A DNA stretch of 64,000 nt. Source: Thalassoroseus pseudoceratinae (GTDB lineage: Bacteria; Planctomycetota; Planctomycetia; Planctomycetales; Planctomycetaceae). Under the pieces are notes generated by a model. The model made no database searches and was not told the DNA's origin. It saw only the letters and a program-made list of their open reading frames with translations. The DNA lies in assembly GCF_011634775.1 (NCBI RefSeq), contig NZ_JAALXT010000004.1, positions 124,001 to 188,000 on the forward strand, given 5' to 3'. How positions within the stretch are numbered: the stretch's first letter is position 1; every line of letters begins with the position of its first letter. The position numbers and the translations under genes are program-made. Shown here piece by piece: positions 19,240 to 27,170 of this stretch.

Positions 19240-19250
19240 AACGCATCCTC
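19221..19250 (-). promoter_or_regulatory. Perfect 10-bp inverted repeat enclosing the gspI start codon
   Basis: Arms GAGGATGCGT (19221-19230) and ACGCATCCTC (19241-19250) are exact reverse complements with a 10-base loop. In the mRNA the 5' arm carries GAGGA, the likely gspI ribosome-binding site 6 bases before the ATG, and the loop carries the ATGA stop/start overlap. A hairpin here would hide the gspI initiation region until ribosomes translating gspH open it. Confidence 0.65.
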
Positions 19251-19862
19251 CGCTCGTTTTGAGACGATGGAAACCGCCCCGGTTAAATCCCGAATCGAAA
19301 CCCGCATGATTTCACCATCTTCGTGATGGATTTCAAATTGCGAGGACATCGCCGACCCATTGGGGTAGAACAAAATCGGTTGTGACCAACCAACAGAACT
19401 CCATTCCATGGCTAACGGCAAACCGGCAAGTTGCCATTCCGCGGGTGACGGAAATTGCTGATCGACTGTGAATGCCACATCCGACTGCTTCTCAAAACGG
19501 AATGCCTCGTCCATCTCCCCTGCAATGCGTTTGAGTCCATCGTCTCCAGACACCGGAGCTTCCGGATCCGTGCCCAGCGGTTGTTCGTGGGGAATAACGA
19601 GATACTTCTGACCGCTAGGTTCGTAACGAAACTCGTAGATCAATTCGTCATCAATCGCTTCGAGTCGGCAACGAATGAGGTCCGATCGTAGAGTTTCGGT
19701 CGCACTTTGCATCGCGTTGCGAGCGAACATGCGATCCAGCGATGGCCACGCCAGCCCCAGCAAAACCGTCAACACAACCAACACCAACAAGACTTCCACA
19801 AGCGTGAAACCCTGTTGGCGTTGCGTAGTTTGAACCGGATTGAAAATGGAACGCGAAGCCAT
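19236..19862 (-). CDS. gspH: Type II secretion minor pseudopilin GspH
   Basis: A 208-residue pseudopilin with a canonical prepilin motif, QQGFTLVEVLLVLVVLTVLL, after a 17-residue leader. The helix continues into WPSLDRMFARNAMQSATETLRSDL-type sequence matching the GspH/FimT 'A-x-x-L-x-x-x-L-x-x-a-R-x-x-A' pattern. The globular part contains a fluid beta region with FYPNGSAMSSQFEI, where GspH proteins have 'F-x-P-x-G-s'. The ATG at 19862 is preferred to the GTG just before it (19865). It starts 8 bases after the gspG stop and is coupled to gspI by ATGA. Confidence 0.87.
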   Translation of the reverse strand: MASRSIFNPVQTTQRQQGFTLVEVLLVLVVLTVLLGLAWPSLDRMFARNAMQSATETLRSDLIRCRLEAIDDELIYEFRYEPSGQKYLVIPHEQPLGTDPEAPVSGDDGLKRIAGEMDEAFRFEKQSDVAFTVDQQFPSPAEWQLAGLPLAMEWSSVGWSQPILFYPNGSAMSSQFEIHHEDGEIMRVSIRDLTGAVSIVSKRAEDAL

Positions 19863-19870
19863 CACAAGCT

Positions 19871-20305
19871 CTACAAATTCTGATCTTGTTCGTCGGTGTT
19901 GGAGATGTCATCGCCGCCACCGTCTTGTTTGTTCGGCCCCCAAGACCACACACGCGGTTTGAGTTCACCCGATTGATATTCGTACTGAATCGGGCTGCCC
20001 CAGGCATCGACCGGTGTTTTTTCTAAGTACGGCTCGCGTTGTTTGCCGTTCACAACTTCGGGCTCGACGAGCACGCTGATGCTCTCTGGCCAAGCGGCAT
20101 CGTGATCAGCACGATACGTCTTCGCGGCTTGTTCGACACCATTGATGCTCTGCCGAGTCACTTTGATGTAGGACTCTTCTTGCCGACCAAGAATGTTCGG
20201 CACGACCATCGCCGCGATCACACCGAGAATTGCCAGCACCAACAGCACTTCGATCAAGGTGAATGCGAGCCGGCGTCGGCGTTGTTGTCTCCGTTGAACT
20301 TTCAT
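19871..20305 (-). CDS. gspG: Type II secretion major pseudopilin GspG
   Basis: A 144-residue major pseudopilin, the main subunit of the pseudopilus. The start at 20305 is set by GAGGAG 5 bases upstream and gives a short, highly basic leader (RRQQRRRRLA). The processing site reads RLAFTLIEVLLVLAILGVIA: Phe at +1 and Glu at +5 are conserved, but Ala replaces the usual Gly at -1. The C-terminus has TPVDAWGSPIQYEY and WSWGPNKQDGGGDDISN, matching the GspG 'D-x-W-G-x-P-x-x-Y ... G-x-D-x-x-x-G-G-x-g-x-D-I' calcium-site signature. A 191-base gap with two palindromes separates it from gspF. Confidence 0.92.
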   Translation of the reverse strand: MKVQRRQQRRRRLAFTLIEVLLVLAILGVIAAMVVPNILGRQEESYIKVTRQSINGVEQAAKTYRADHDAAWPESISVLVEPEVVNGKQREPYLEKTPVDAWGSPIQYEYQSGELKPRVWSWGPNKQDGGGDDISNTDEQDQNL

Positions 20306-20333
20306 GATGTCTCCTCGAATTTCCATCTCATAG

Positions 20334-20392
20334 GGTGCTTCGCGACGCACCATTCCAAACGTGTTCAAAGTTGTGATGCGTCGCGACGCATC
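20334..20392. repeat. Pair of 18-bp palindromes between gspF and gspG
   Basis: Palindrome 1 (20334-20351) is GGTGCTTCGCGACGCACC, with one mismatched pair. Palindrome 2 (20375-20392) is GATGCGTCGCGACGCATC and is perfect. Their centres are 41 bases apart. The core TTCGCGACGC/GTCGCGACGC is shared. They can fold as short hairpins in the mRNA between gspF and gspG or serve as twin operators; the gspG ribosome-binding site begins about 20 bases further on. Confidence 0.65.
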
Positions 20393-20496
20393 TGACTAAT
20401 TGATTGATTCACTTCCAAACAATAATGACTCTGCAACAAGTCGGTCTCGTGTGGCGGAAGTGCGTCATCATCAGGTTTTCATATCCACTGCGGACC

Positions 20497-21693
20497 CTAA
20501 AAGATGCCAGAGCTTTGCAAAATGGGAAGCATCAGCCCGGCAACTACAAATAACACAAGTCCCGCCATAAACAGCAGCATCAGCGGTTCGAGCAACCGCA
20601 CGAACATTTCCAATTTTCGATTCGTATGCCGTTCCATCGTCTCGGCGATGTCGATCAAGACTTGTTCCAAATTGTTGGCTTCCTCACCGACGGCGATCAT
20701 TTCGACGGTTTCGGTCGAGAACTCTCCACTGGCCCGAAGCGGAACCGCAAGCGACTTCCCGGCGGAAATATTCTCGGCGGCGTCACCAATGGCATGACTC
20801 AGAACTTTGTTGCCGGCGGCGTCTTTGGCAATTCGCAAGGATTGCAGAATCGGCACGCCGTTGTGAAGCAGTGTTCCCAAGATGCGGCAGAATCGGGCGA
20901 CCGCTAAGCTTCGCACGATCGGCCCCATGCCGGGTGCATTCAGACGAAAGCGATCGACTTTCATTCGGCCATCCGGTGTTTCGGCCCATTTCTTCAGACC
21001 GTAGATAAGTCCCGCAATCAACAGCAGAATTAGCAAGCCATATGACTGCACGGCGTCACTTGTATTGAGCAAGGCCGTTGTTGCCCATGGAAGCCCACCA
21101 CGATCCGACATGCGTTCGAAGATCGGCGCGAACTTCGGTACGAAGAACGTCAGCATGGCCGCCACGATTCCTCCGCCGAGTACGACAAGAAACAGCGGAT
21201 AGACCATTGCACCGACCACGCGGCTCTTGAGTTCTTCCTGATGCTCCGTGAAGGACGCAATCCGCTTGAGCACGTCCTCCATGAACCCACCTTCTTCACC
21301 TGCCGTCACCATACTGACAGCCAAATCGCCGAAGGTTTTCGGGTGTTTCTTCATCGCATCCGCGAGCCGCGTCCCCTCGGCCACTTGTTCACGGATATCG
21401 ACCAACACACGCTTGAACGCTGGTTTCGTCGTTTGCCGTTCCAAGAGTTCCAACGATCGCAACAACGGCACGCCGGAGTGCAGCAAGTCGGCCAATTGCG
21501 TGAAGAAAGTTGCGAGCTGCCGCGCGCCCACGCGACCGCCGATGCCCACGATTTGCTGTTTCGCTTGCACATTGACCGGAAACAGGCTCATGGACGCCAA
21601 CATTCCGAGTGCTTCTTGCTCGTTGCCCGCGCTCAACACGCCGGACACTTGTTTGCCGGAAAGCTCGCGAGCGGTGTATTGAAAATCAGGCAT
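20497..21693 (-). CDS. gspF: Type II secretion inner-membrane platform protein GspF
   Basis: A 398-residue polytopic membrane protein that couples the ATPase to pseudopilus assembly. Two homologous cytoplasmic helical domains (about 65-165 and 270-370) each begin with the family pattern: ARQLATFFTQLADLLHSGVPL and VARFCRILGTLLHNGVPILQ. Three transmembrane segments lie near 165-190 (PLFLVVLGGGIVAAMLTFFV), 215-235 (GLLILLLIAGLIYGL) and 370-395 (LLLFMAGLVLFVVAGLMLP). Conserved VGEEANNLEQVL is present. The N-terminus MPDFQYTARELSGKQVSG matches GspF, so the ATG at 21693 is used rather than an upstream TTG. Length is normal. Confidence 0.95.
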   Translation of the reverse strand: MPDFQYTARELSGKQVSGVLSAGNEQEALGMLASMSLFPVNVQAKQQIVGIGGRVGARQLATFFTQLADLLHSGVPLLRSLELLERQTTKPAFKRVLVDIREQVAEGTRLADAMKKHPKTFGDLAVSMVTAGEEGGFMEDVLKRIASFTEHQEELKSRVVGAMVYPLFLVVLGGGIVAAMLTFFVPKFAPIFERMSDRGGLPWATTALLNTSDAVQSYGLLILLLIAGLIYGLKKWAETPDGRMKVDRFRLNAPGMGPIVRSLAVARFCRILGTLLHNGVPILQSLRIAKDAAGNKVLSHAIGDAAENISAGKSLAVPLRASGEFSTETVEMIAVGEEANNLEQVLIDIAETMERHTNRKLEMFVRLLEPLMLLFMAGLVLFVVAGLMLPILQSSGIF

Positions 21694-21782
21694 GATGAGC
21701 AGCGTAGGAAAAGACAAAAAATCCGTGGCAAACGGTTCAACGCAGGCGAATCAGGGGAGGGATACAACTTCGGGGAATACAA

Positions 21783-23468
21783 TTAGGAGGACAAATAATC
21801 GCCCTTGGTAATTCGGAGGACTTCTTCAATACTGGTCACGCCGGCCAGAACTTGTTCCCAGCCGCTTTGCCGAAGTGTCGTCAGACCATTTCGCAATCCG
21901 TAGTCGCGAATCTGTCCGGCACTGGCGTGTTCAATACATAGTTTTTGGATTGCAGGGTCGGTTTTCAAGAGTTCGAAGATCCCGGTTCGTCCGGAATACC
22001 CAGTTTCACGGCAGTCTCGGCATCCTTTGGGGCGATACACTTGCGTGTCGGGTTCGGTGGGCCAATCGGGGGGAAGTTCTGTCTTATGAGGAGTGTAAAG
22101 TTCTTTGCACTTCGGGCACAACCGCCGCAACAAACGCTGGGCGAGCACACCTTCGACCGTACTCGCCACCAGATACGGTTCCACCCCCATGTCGATCAGC
22201 CGCGTAAATGCCCCCGGTGCATCGTTCGTGTGCAGCGTGCTGAACACCAAGTGCCCAGTTAGAGCAGCTTGAATCGCACTCTGAGCCGTTTCGCCGTCAC
22301 GGATTTCCCCGATCAACACCACATCCGGGTCATGTCGAAGAATACTTCGCAGTCCCGCCGCGAATGTCAGCCCGATTTTCGAGTGCACCTGAATCTGGCT
22401 GATTCCGTTGGTGTGGTACTCGACCGGGTCTTCGACGGTGATGATCTTCGTGGTCGGGTTCTTGATCGAACTCAGAGCGCTATACAACGTCGAAGTTTTC
22501 CCGCTCCCGGTTGGCCCCGTCACCAAAACGATCCCGTGCGGGGCTTCGATCAACTCCTTAAACGTGGCCAGAGTTTTTTCCGGCATGCCGACGTTATCGA
22601 GGTTGAAGTTCATTCGCTCTTTGTCGAGCAAACGCATCACGACACCTTCGCCGTAGAGCATCGGAATAATCGAAACACGCACGTCGACTTCCCGACCGCG
22701 AGCCCGCATGTTGATCCGCCCGTCCTGCGGCAACCGTTTCTCCGCGATGTTCAGACGACTCATGATCTTCAGTCGCGTGACGATCGCCGAGTAAAAGTGG
22801 TTGATCTCCGGCGGCACCGGCTGAACACGCAACAAACCATCGACCCGATACCGAACCGTGAGCCCTTTCTCGTTTGGTTCGATGTGAATGTCGCTCGCCT
22901 TCTGGTCGAGTGCTTCAACGAGCACTTCGTTCACCAATCGAATAACCGACGCTTCCTGTGCAGCTTCGGCAAGTTCGCCCGCGTTCTCCGGTAATTCTTC
23001 GAGGAACTCAACTTCATCGCCACGTCGGGCGACCAACTCGTTGATGGTGTCGCCGCCGACACCGAGATTCGACTTGATCAACTCTTGAACGTCGTCATGC
23101 CGAGCCAACACCGGGTCGAGCCGGAATCCGCTGGCCGCGCTGAGTTCATCGAGGGCTTCCAAATCGAACGGATCACTCGTGGCAACCGTGACGGTTCCAT
23201 TCTCGCGAGAAAGCGGTAGCAAACCGTGCCGAAACACGACGGATGTCGGAAACTGCGACAGCAATTCCGGATCGATCTCGACATCTTTGAGTTCGACATA
23301 TTGCATGCCGAACTCTTCAGCCAAGGTCTGCAACATTCGATCTTCCGGCACGAGTTGCATCGCGACGGCAGCCTGATCGACACGGCGACCGTTCGCTTCC
23401 GACCGAGCCAAGTCCAATTGCTGCCGATCCAGCAAACCGCGGGAAAGGAGAAGATCACCAATGTCCAT
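21783..23468 (-). CDS. gspE: Type II secretion ATPase GspE
   Basis: A 561-residue secretion ATPase. An N1-type MshEN domain covers about 1-150. The ATPase core has Walker [11 protein letters not shown], an Asp box (ITVEDPVEY), Walker B ([13 protein letters not shown]) and a His box ([13 protein letters not shown]). The zinc-binding tetracysteine is complete: CPKC and CRDC about 35 residues apart. RVDGLLR and RLPQDGRI, the arginine fingers, are present. All catalytic elements are intact. It would hexamerise on GspL and GspF at the inner membrane. It begins 130 bases downstream of the gspD-like gene. Confidence 0.96.
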   Translation of the reverse strand: MDIGDLLLSRGLLDRQQLDLARSEANGRRVDQAAVAMQLVPEDRMLQTLAEEFGMQYVELKDVEIDPELLSQFPTSVVFRHGLLPLSRENGTVTVATSDPFDLEALDELSAASGFRLDPVLARHDDVQELIKSNLGVGGDTINELVARRGDEVEFLEELPENAGELAEAAQEASVIRLVNEVLVEALDQKASDIHIEPNEKGLTVRYRVDGLLRVQPVPPEINHFYSAIVTRLKIMSRLNIAEKRLPQDGRINMRARGREVDVRVSIIPMLYGEGVVMRLLDKERMNFNLDNVGMPEKTLATFKELIEAPHGIVLVTGPTGSGKTSTLYSALSSIKNPTTKIITVEDPVEYHTNGISQIQVHSKIGLTFAAGLRSILRHDPDVVLIGEIRDGETAQSAIQAALTGHLVFSTLHTNDAPGAFTRLIDMGVEPYLVASTVEGVLAQRLLRRLCPKCKELYTPHKTELPPDWPTEPDTQVYRPKGCRDCRETGYSGRTGIFELLKTDPAIQKLCIEHASAGQIRDYGLRNGLTTLRQSGWEQVLAGVTSIEEVLRITKGDYLSS

Positions 23469-23598
23469 GTCAGTCTAACTCAATCGTTTATCAGAAACCC
23501 ATTCATGCCGAGTCCACTTAGAGAACCCGGCATTGCGAATGATTTGTGTTGTTGAAGCTTGATATATCCAGTTTGACTCCGATTTTGTTGGGATTCAA

Positions 23599-26500
23599 TT
23601 ATCGTCCGCGTCGTGACGAACCGCCACCGCCAAAGCCGCGACGACTACTCCCGCCGCGATCTCCGCCGCCAAACGGGAAACCCGATCGGCCACCGCTGGG
23701 TGCTCCACCACGGGTCGAACCTCCCCGACTTTGCTCGGCGGCTCGTTCCCGCATTCGTTGCTCGAAGAACTGCCGCACGTTGTCGTCCCGGTTGCTATCG
23801 TTGGAACTGTTGCTTGAGGGCGACGACGGTTTGGCACCGGAATTCGTTGTACTCACCTTCACACTCGGAATGAGTGACGTCAAGGCAGCCTGCACGATGG
23901 CCGCATCTGCCTCGCCCACTGGGACCACACGAATCGTCTCGTGGGCTTCGAATGCGGAGTTGTCGAGTTCTTCGACCAACGCTTCCACCTGTCGGAACAA
24001 CGTATCGTTCGCAGAGACGACCAGAGTACTGGTCCGGGCATCGACACCAATTGTCATACGAATGCCAGGACTCGAACTTCCGCCGCTACTACGACCACCA
24101 CCGCCCATCATCATCGCCAATGGGTTGTTTCGGCCGTTGTTCCGTGCGTTGGGGTCTTCGAGGTAGTCCTTGTAGACCTCTTTCAAAATCTCGGCCACTT
24201 CGGTCACACTGGCATGATCGACAGGAATCATCCGCGGCAACCGTTCACGCAGGCTTTCCGGGACTTCATCGGAGTCGAGGATTTTGAGCATTTGTTCGAC
24301 ATCGCGAACTTGCCCCGTCGGACCGGTGACAAACAACGAATTCGAACGCAGATCGGGAATGATTCGCAGCGTCTGTGGCCCACCCAGACCGGAAAGACCA
24401 GCCATGTCCATCAAACCACCGCCGAGCGACGACAATCCGCCGGTGAGTGACCCCATCAACGATTGCTCACCGGCAATGGCCGCGGTGCCGATGCTGCTGC
24501 TTGGAAAGAGTTGTTCGAGCATTGCGGCAGTCGTGGTCGCATCAGCCACACGGAGATAAAACACCGTCCAAGTCGTTTCCGGCGGCACAGCTTGGGCCAA
24601 ATCTCCGATCATTTCTTCCATTTGATCCAAGGCGTCTTCATTGTCGGAGAGAAGCACCAACTGATCGTCCCGGACGATCACCGTGACATCGTCTTTCGCG
24701 TCATCGGTTGCTTCGGTTTCACGAGCCGATTCCGTAGGTGGCTCGGTGGGTTGTTCCGAGGACACCGTCACGGTTTCTTTCGGACTCACAGCGGGTTCGG
24801 GCGGCGTCGTTTTCTCCGAGCGAAGATCGATTTCGCTACCAGCCTCCTGAGCCGTCGCGAACACAGCCGACAACGCCGGAGCAGGGGCTTTCGGATCGAC
24901 AACCACTCGAACTTTGGCATCGCCCGAGCGGGACTGCCAGTTTTGTAGCGACGTTTTGAGTTCATCAATCGCAGTGACTGTTTCCCCGTTGAAACTCAAC
25001 ATGCCATCCGCATAAACCACGATCTCCGCCGGCCCCTTCGCCGGCTCTGCTGTGGACTCGGCTTTCGCAGGGGTGTCCTGAAAATTCACGGGCAGCAACT
25101 CATCTTGAGTAGGACGTTTGCGAGGCGAGACAGTATCCGATTTGCGACGTCGGGACTGAATATCGTCCAATGATTCGTCATCCGAACGCATCGTGGAACG
25201 GCCCGGCACCAAACGATCGCCAATAGGACCTGATCGCGAAGGCACCACGATCCGAACAGAACTGCTTTTCGAGCGAGACCATTCCCGCTCCAACAAATCG
25301 ACAAATCGTTGAGCATTCCGACCGCCCAGCGGGATGTTGCGAACCGTGCCACCACGACTGGTTCCAGCCGATTGCCCGGTTCCATCCTCACCCAGTTGAG
25401 CCAACAGCGTTTTCACTTGCGTCACTTGGTCGAACGTCCCGCGAACCATCAAACGCATGCCATAGGTGTCGGCCTCGATAATCGGAGCCGCATCGCCATC
25501 GGAAACGAACAGCGAACGCAATGTCGCAGCCGCCCCCAGCGGATCCAAGTCCGCGAGCGGAATAACCGCGACTTGTTGGGTTCCCCCACCAGCTCCGTCG
25601 AGCTGCCGAATGATCTCCTCGATTTCCTTGTGCTCCGACTCCGTCGCTTTGATGTGAATGCGACGGGCCCGACCATCTTCGTTGATCACCACTCCCGGTC
25701 GAACCGCATCCAACGTTTTTGCAACTTCGCGTGCGTCCGCACTTTCGAGTGAATAAACCTTCAAATACGGTTTGCCACGTCCGGCGGAAAACGCTTGGCC
25801 ATCGGCGTTTTCCCCAACATCGATGCTCGCAATCATTTCCTCGACCAAACCTAGCGTCTCGGTGGTCGCCGTCACAAGCAGCGAGTTCGTGCGAAGATCC
25901 GGCGTCACTTGCGTGCCGGCTTTCGCTGTTTGAGACGAAGACGATCGTGAACTGCTCGACGGACCGCGATATCGGGAATCTCGCGAACGGTCGTATTCCT
26001 GAGCGGCACTCACGTTCGTCACGCCGGTGCCAACTCCCAATTGACTCTGAACCAAATACGCGGCGTCTTCGGCATTGATATGCTTGAGACCAAACGATTT
26101 GAACTTCAAATCCTCTTCGCCGGCGGCAATATTTTCGACAAGCCGACGGACGCGAACCAATGTTGCGGCGGTATCGGTGACGACAATCGCATTCGAGGTC
26201 GGTAGCGGCACCACCTTGCCTTGCGGCCCCAACAGGGCTTCGACTTCCTCACCCACATCTTCCGCTTCCGCATTTTGGAGCGGCAATACAACGTTCACCA
26301 ACTCGTTGCGACCGCGTTTTTCCAAGTCTTCCGCTGCGACATTGGGAATTAAATTCGGTGGAATCGGGCGTTTATCGATATTCAACACCACCAAAAACCG
26401 GTCCCGCTTGACCATCACGAAACCTTCCTGCAATAAATATCCGTGCAGGATATCGAGGGCTTCTTCCGGTGCGTAAGTCTTTTTGTCTGAGTAGGTTAGT

Positions 26501-26772
26501 GTCCCGGGGGGAATATCGAGCATCTGCAAGGTGTATCCGGCCTTGCGACCGAATTCTCGCAGCACAAACTCCCAGGGGGCGTTCTGGAGTTGGAAGGAAA
26601 TCGCCGGTTCATTTCCAGCCGACTTCGCTTCACCGGTTGCCTCGAAGGAAATGACCTGTGAATCCGAACTCGCCTGTTGCGCGAACCCCATCGACGAGAA
26701 TCCGCCGAGCATCATCCCCAGGCAAACGAACCCTCGCAGACAACGTTCGCAACTGAAATTGGCGTTTAACAT
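23599..26772 (-). CDS. GspD-like secretin ring-domain protein without a barrel domain
   Basis: A 1057-residue exported protein at the head of the secretion operon. The start at 26772 gives a signal peptide ending near MGFAQQASS. An N0/STN-like domain covers about 60-130. Repeated secretin-N modules follow, with signatures such as LPLQNAEAEDVGEEVEALLG, FGLKHINAEDAAYLVQSQLG, YSLESADAREVAKTLDAV, IPLADLDPLGAAATLRSLF, FYLRVADATTTAAMLEQLF and IPVDHASVTEVAEILKEVY, most paired with 'D-x-R-T-N-S-L-x-V-x' strands. An ExbD/TolR-like segment sits near 575-640. The C-terminus is Arg-Gly-Ser-rich and ends SSRRGR. I cannot find the PF00263 barrel region or its 'L-x-I-x-x-T-P' end. The rings imply a periplasmic channel; how the outer membrane is crossed is unclear. 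Confidence 0.8.
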   Translation of the reverse strand: MLNANFSCERCLRGFVCLGMMLGGFSSMGFAQQASSDSQVISFEATGEAKSAGNEPAISFQLQNAPWEFVLREFGRKAGYTLQMLDIPPGTLTYSDKKTYAPEEALDILHGYLLQEGFVMVKRDRFLVVLNIDKRPIPPNLIPNVAAEDLEKRGRNELVNVVLPLQNAEAEDVGEEVEALLGPQGKVVPLPTSNAIVVTDTAATLVRVRRLVENIAAGEEDLKFKSFGLKHINAEDAAYLVQSQLGVGTGVTNVSAAQEYDRSRDSRYRGPSSSSRSSSSQTAKAGTQVTPDLRTNSLLVTATTETLGLVEEMIASIDVGENADGQAFSAGRGKPYLKVYSLESADAREVAKTLDAVRPGVVINEDGRARRIHIKATESEHKEIEEIIRQLDGAGGGTQQVAVIPLADLDPLGAAATLRSLFVSDGDAAPIIEADTYGMRLMVRGTFDQVTQVKTLLAQLGEDGTGQSAGTSRGGTVRNIPLGGRNAQRFVDLLEREWSRSKSSSVRIVVPSRSGPIGDRLVPGRSTMRSDDESLDDIQSRRRKSDTVSPRKRPTQDELLPVNFQDTPAKAESTAEPAKGPAEIVVYADGMLSFNGETVTAIDELKTSLQNWQSRSGDAKVRVVVDPKAPAPALSAVFATAQEAGSEIDLRSEKTTPPEPAVSPKETVTVSSEQPTEPPTESARETEATDDAKDDVTVIVRDDQLVLLSDNEDALDQMEEMIGDLAQAVPPETTWTVFYLRVADATTTAAMLEQLFPSSSIGTAAIAGEQSLMGSLTGGLSSLGGGLMDMAGLSGLGGPQTLRIIPDLRSNSLFVTGPTGQVRDVEQMLKILDSDEVPESLRERLPRMIPVDHASVTEVAEILKEVYKDYLEDPNARNNGRNNPLAMMMGGGGRSSGGSSSPGIRMTIGVDARTSTLVVSANDTLFRQVEALVEELDNSAFEAHETIRVVPVGEADAAIVQAALTSLIPSVKVSTTNSGAKPSSPSSNSSNDSNRDDNVRQFFEQRMRERAAEQSRGGSTRGGAPSGGRSGFPFGGGDRGGSSRRGFGGGGSSRRGR

Positions 26773-27170
26773 AACAACCTGTCGAATTACGATAGACAAA
26801 CGAATATCAACTTCTCGGTCAATCAGGATTCGTAACCAAAGACGGTTCGATTCCCATTCTGACGCATGAATTCTTTCGATCTCACAACGAAACTCTCGGA
26901 ACGATGGGATTGGTTCGAGTTTTCGATCCAATTCCCCCACATAGTGGGAACGTGTTGGCAGCACCTATTTGTTTCCGTTTGGCCACACACCAGAGGCAAC
27001 ACCACGTGAAATCCGGGCAGTTACCCCTGTTTCCTCGGACAACGCAATTTCGTTTCCGAAAAATGCTCATCGGACGGTAAAAAGATCGATTTCACCGACC
27101 GTTTTTGTAACCTAAGGTGTTTAACCCCAAAGAAAGTTGATCCGACCGCAGAAAATAGGGATCGAAAGCA
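26773..27170. other. Divergent promoter region between gspD-like and EF-hand genes
   Basis: About 400 bases with no coding potential that I trust. The regions upstream of both neighbours must hold their promoters. A short inverted repeat CCCAC-ATA-GTGGG is at 26936-26948, and a terminator-like hairpin is at 27071-27106. I see no clear sigma-70 boxes. Confidence 0.5.
27071..27106 (+). terminator. Terminator-like hairpin in the leader of the EF-hand gene
   Basis: CGGACGGT (27071-27078) pairs with ACCGACCG (27094-27101) at seven of eight positions, with a further AAA/TTT inside the loop, and is followed by TTTTT. No plus-strand gene lies upstream, so it may be an attenuator about 65 bases before the EF-hand start codon rather than a gene-end terminator. 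Confidence 0.45.
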
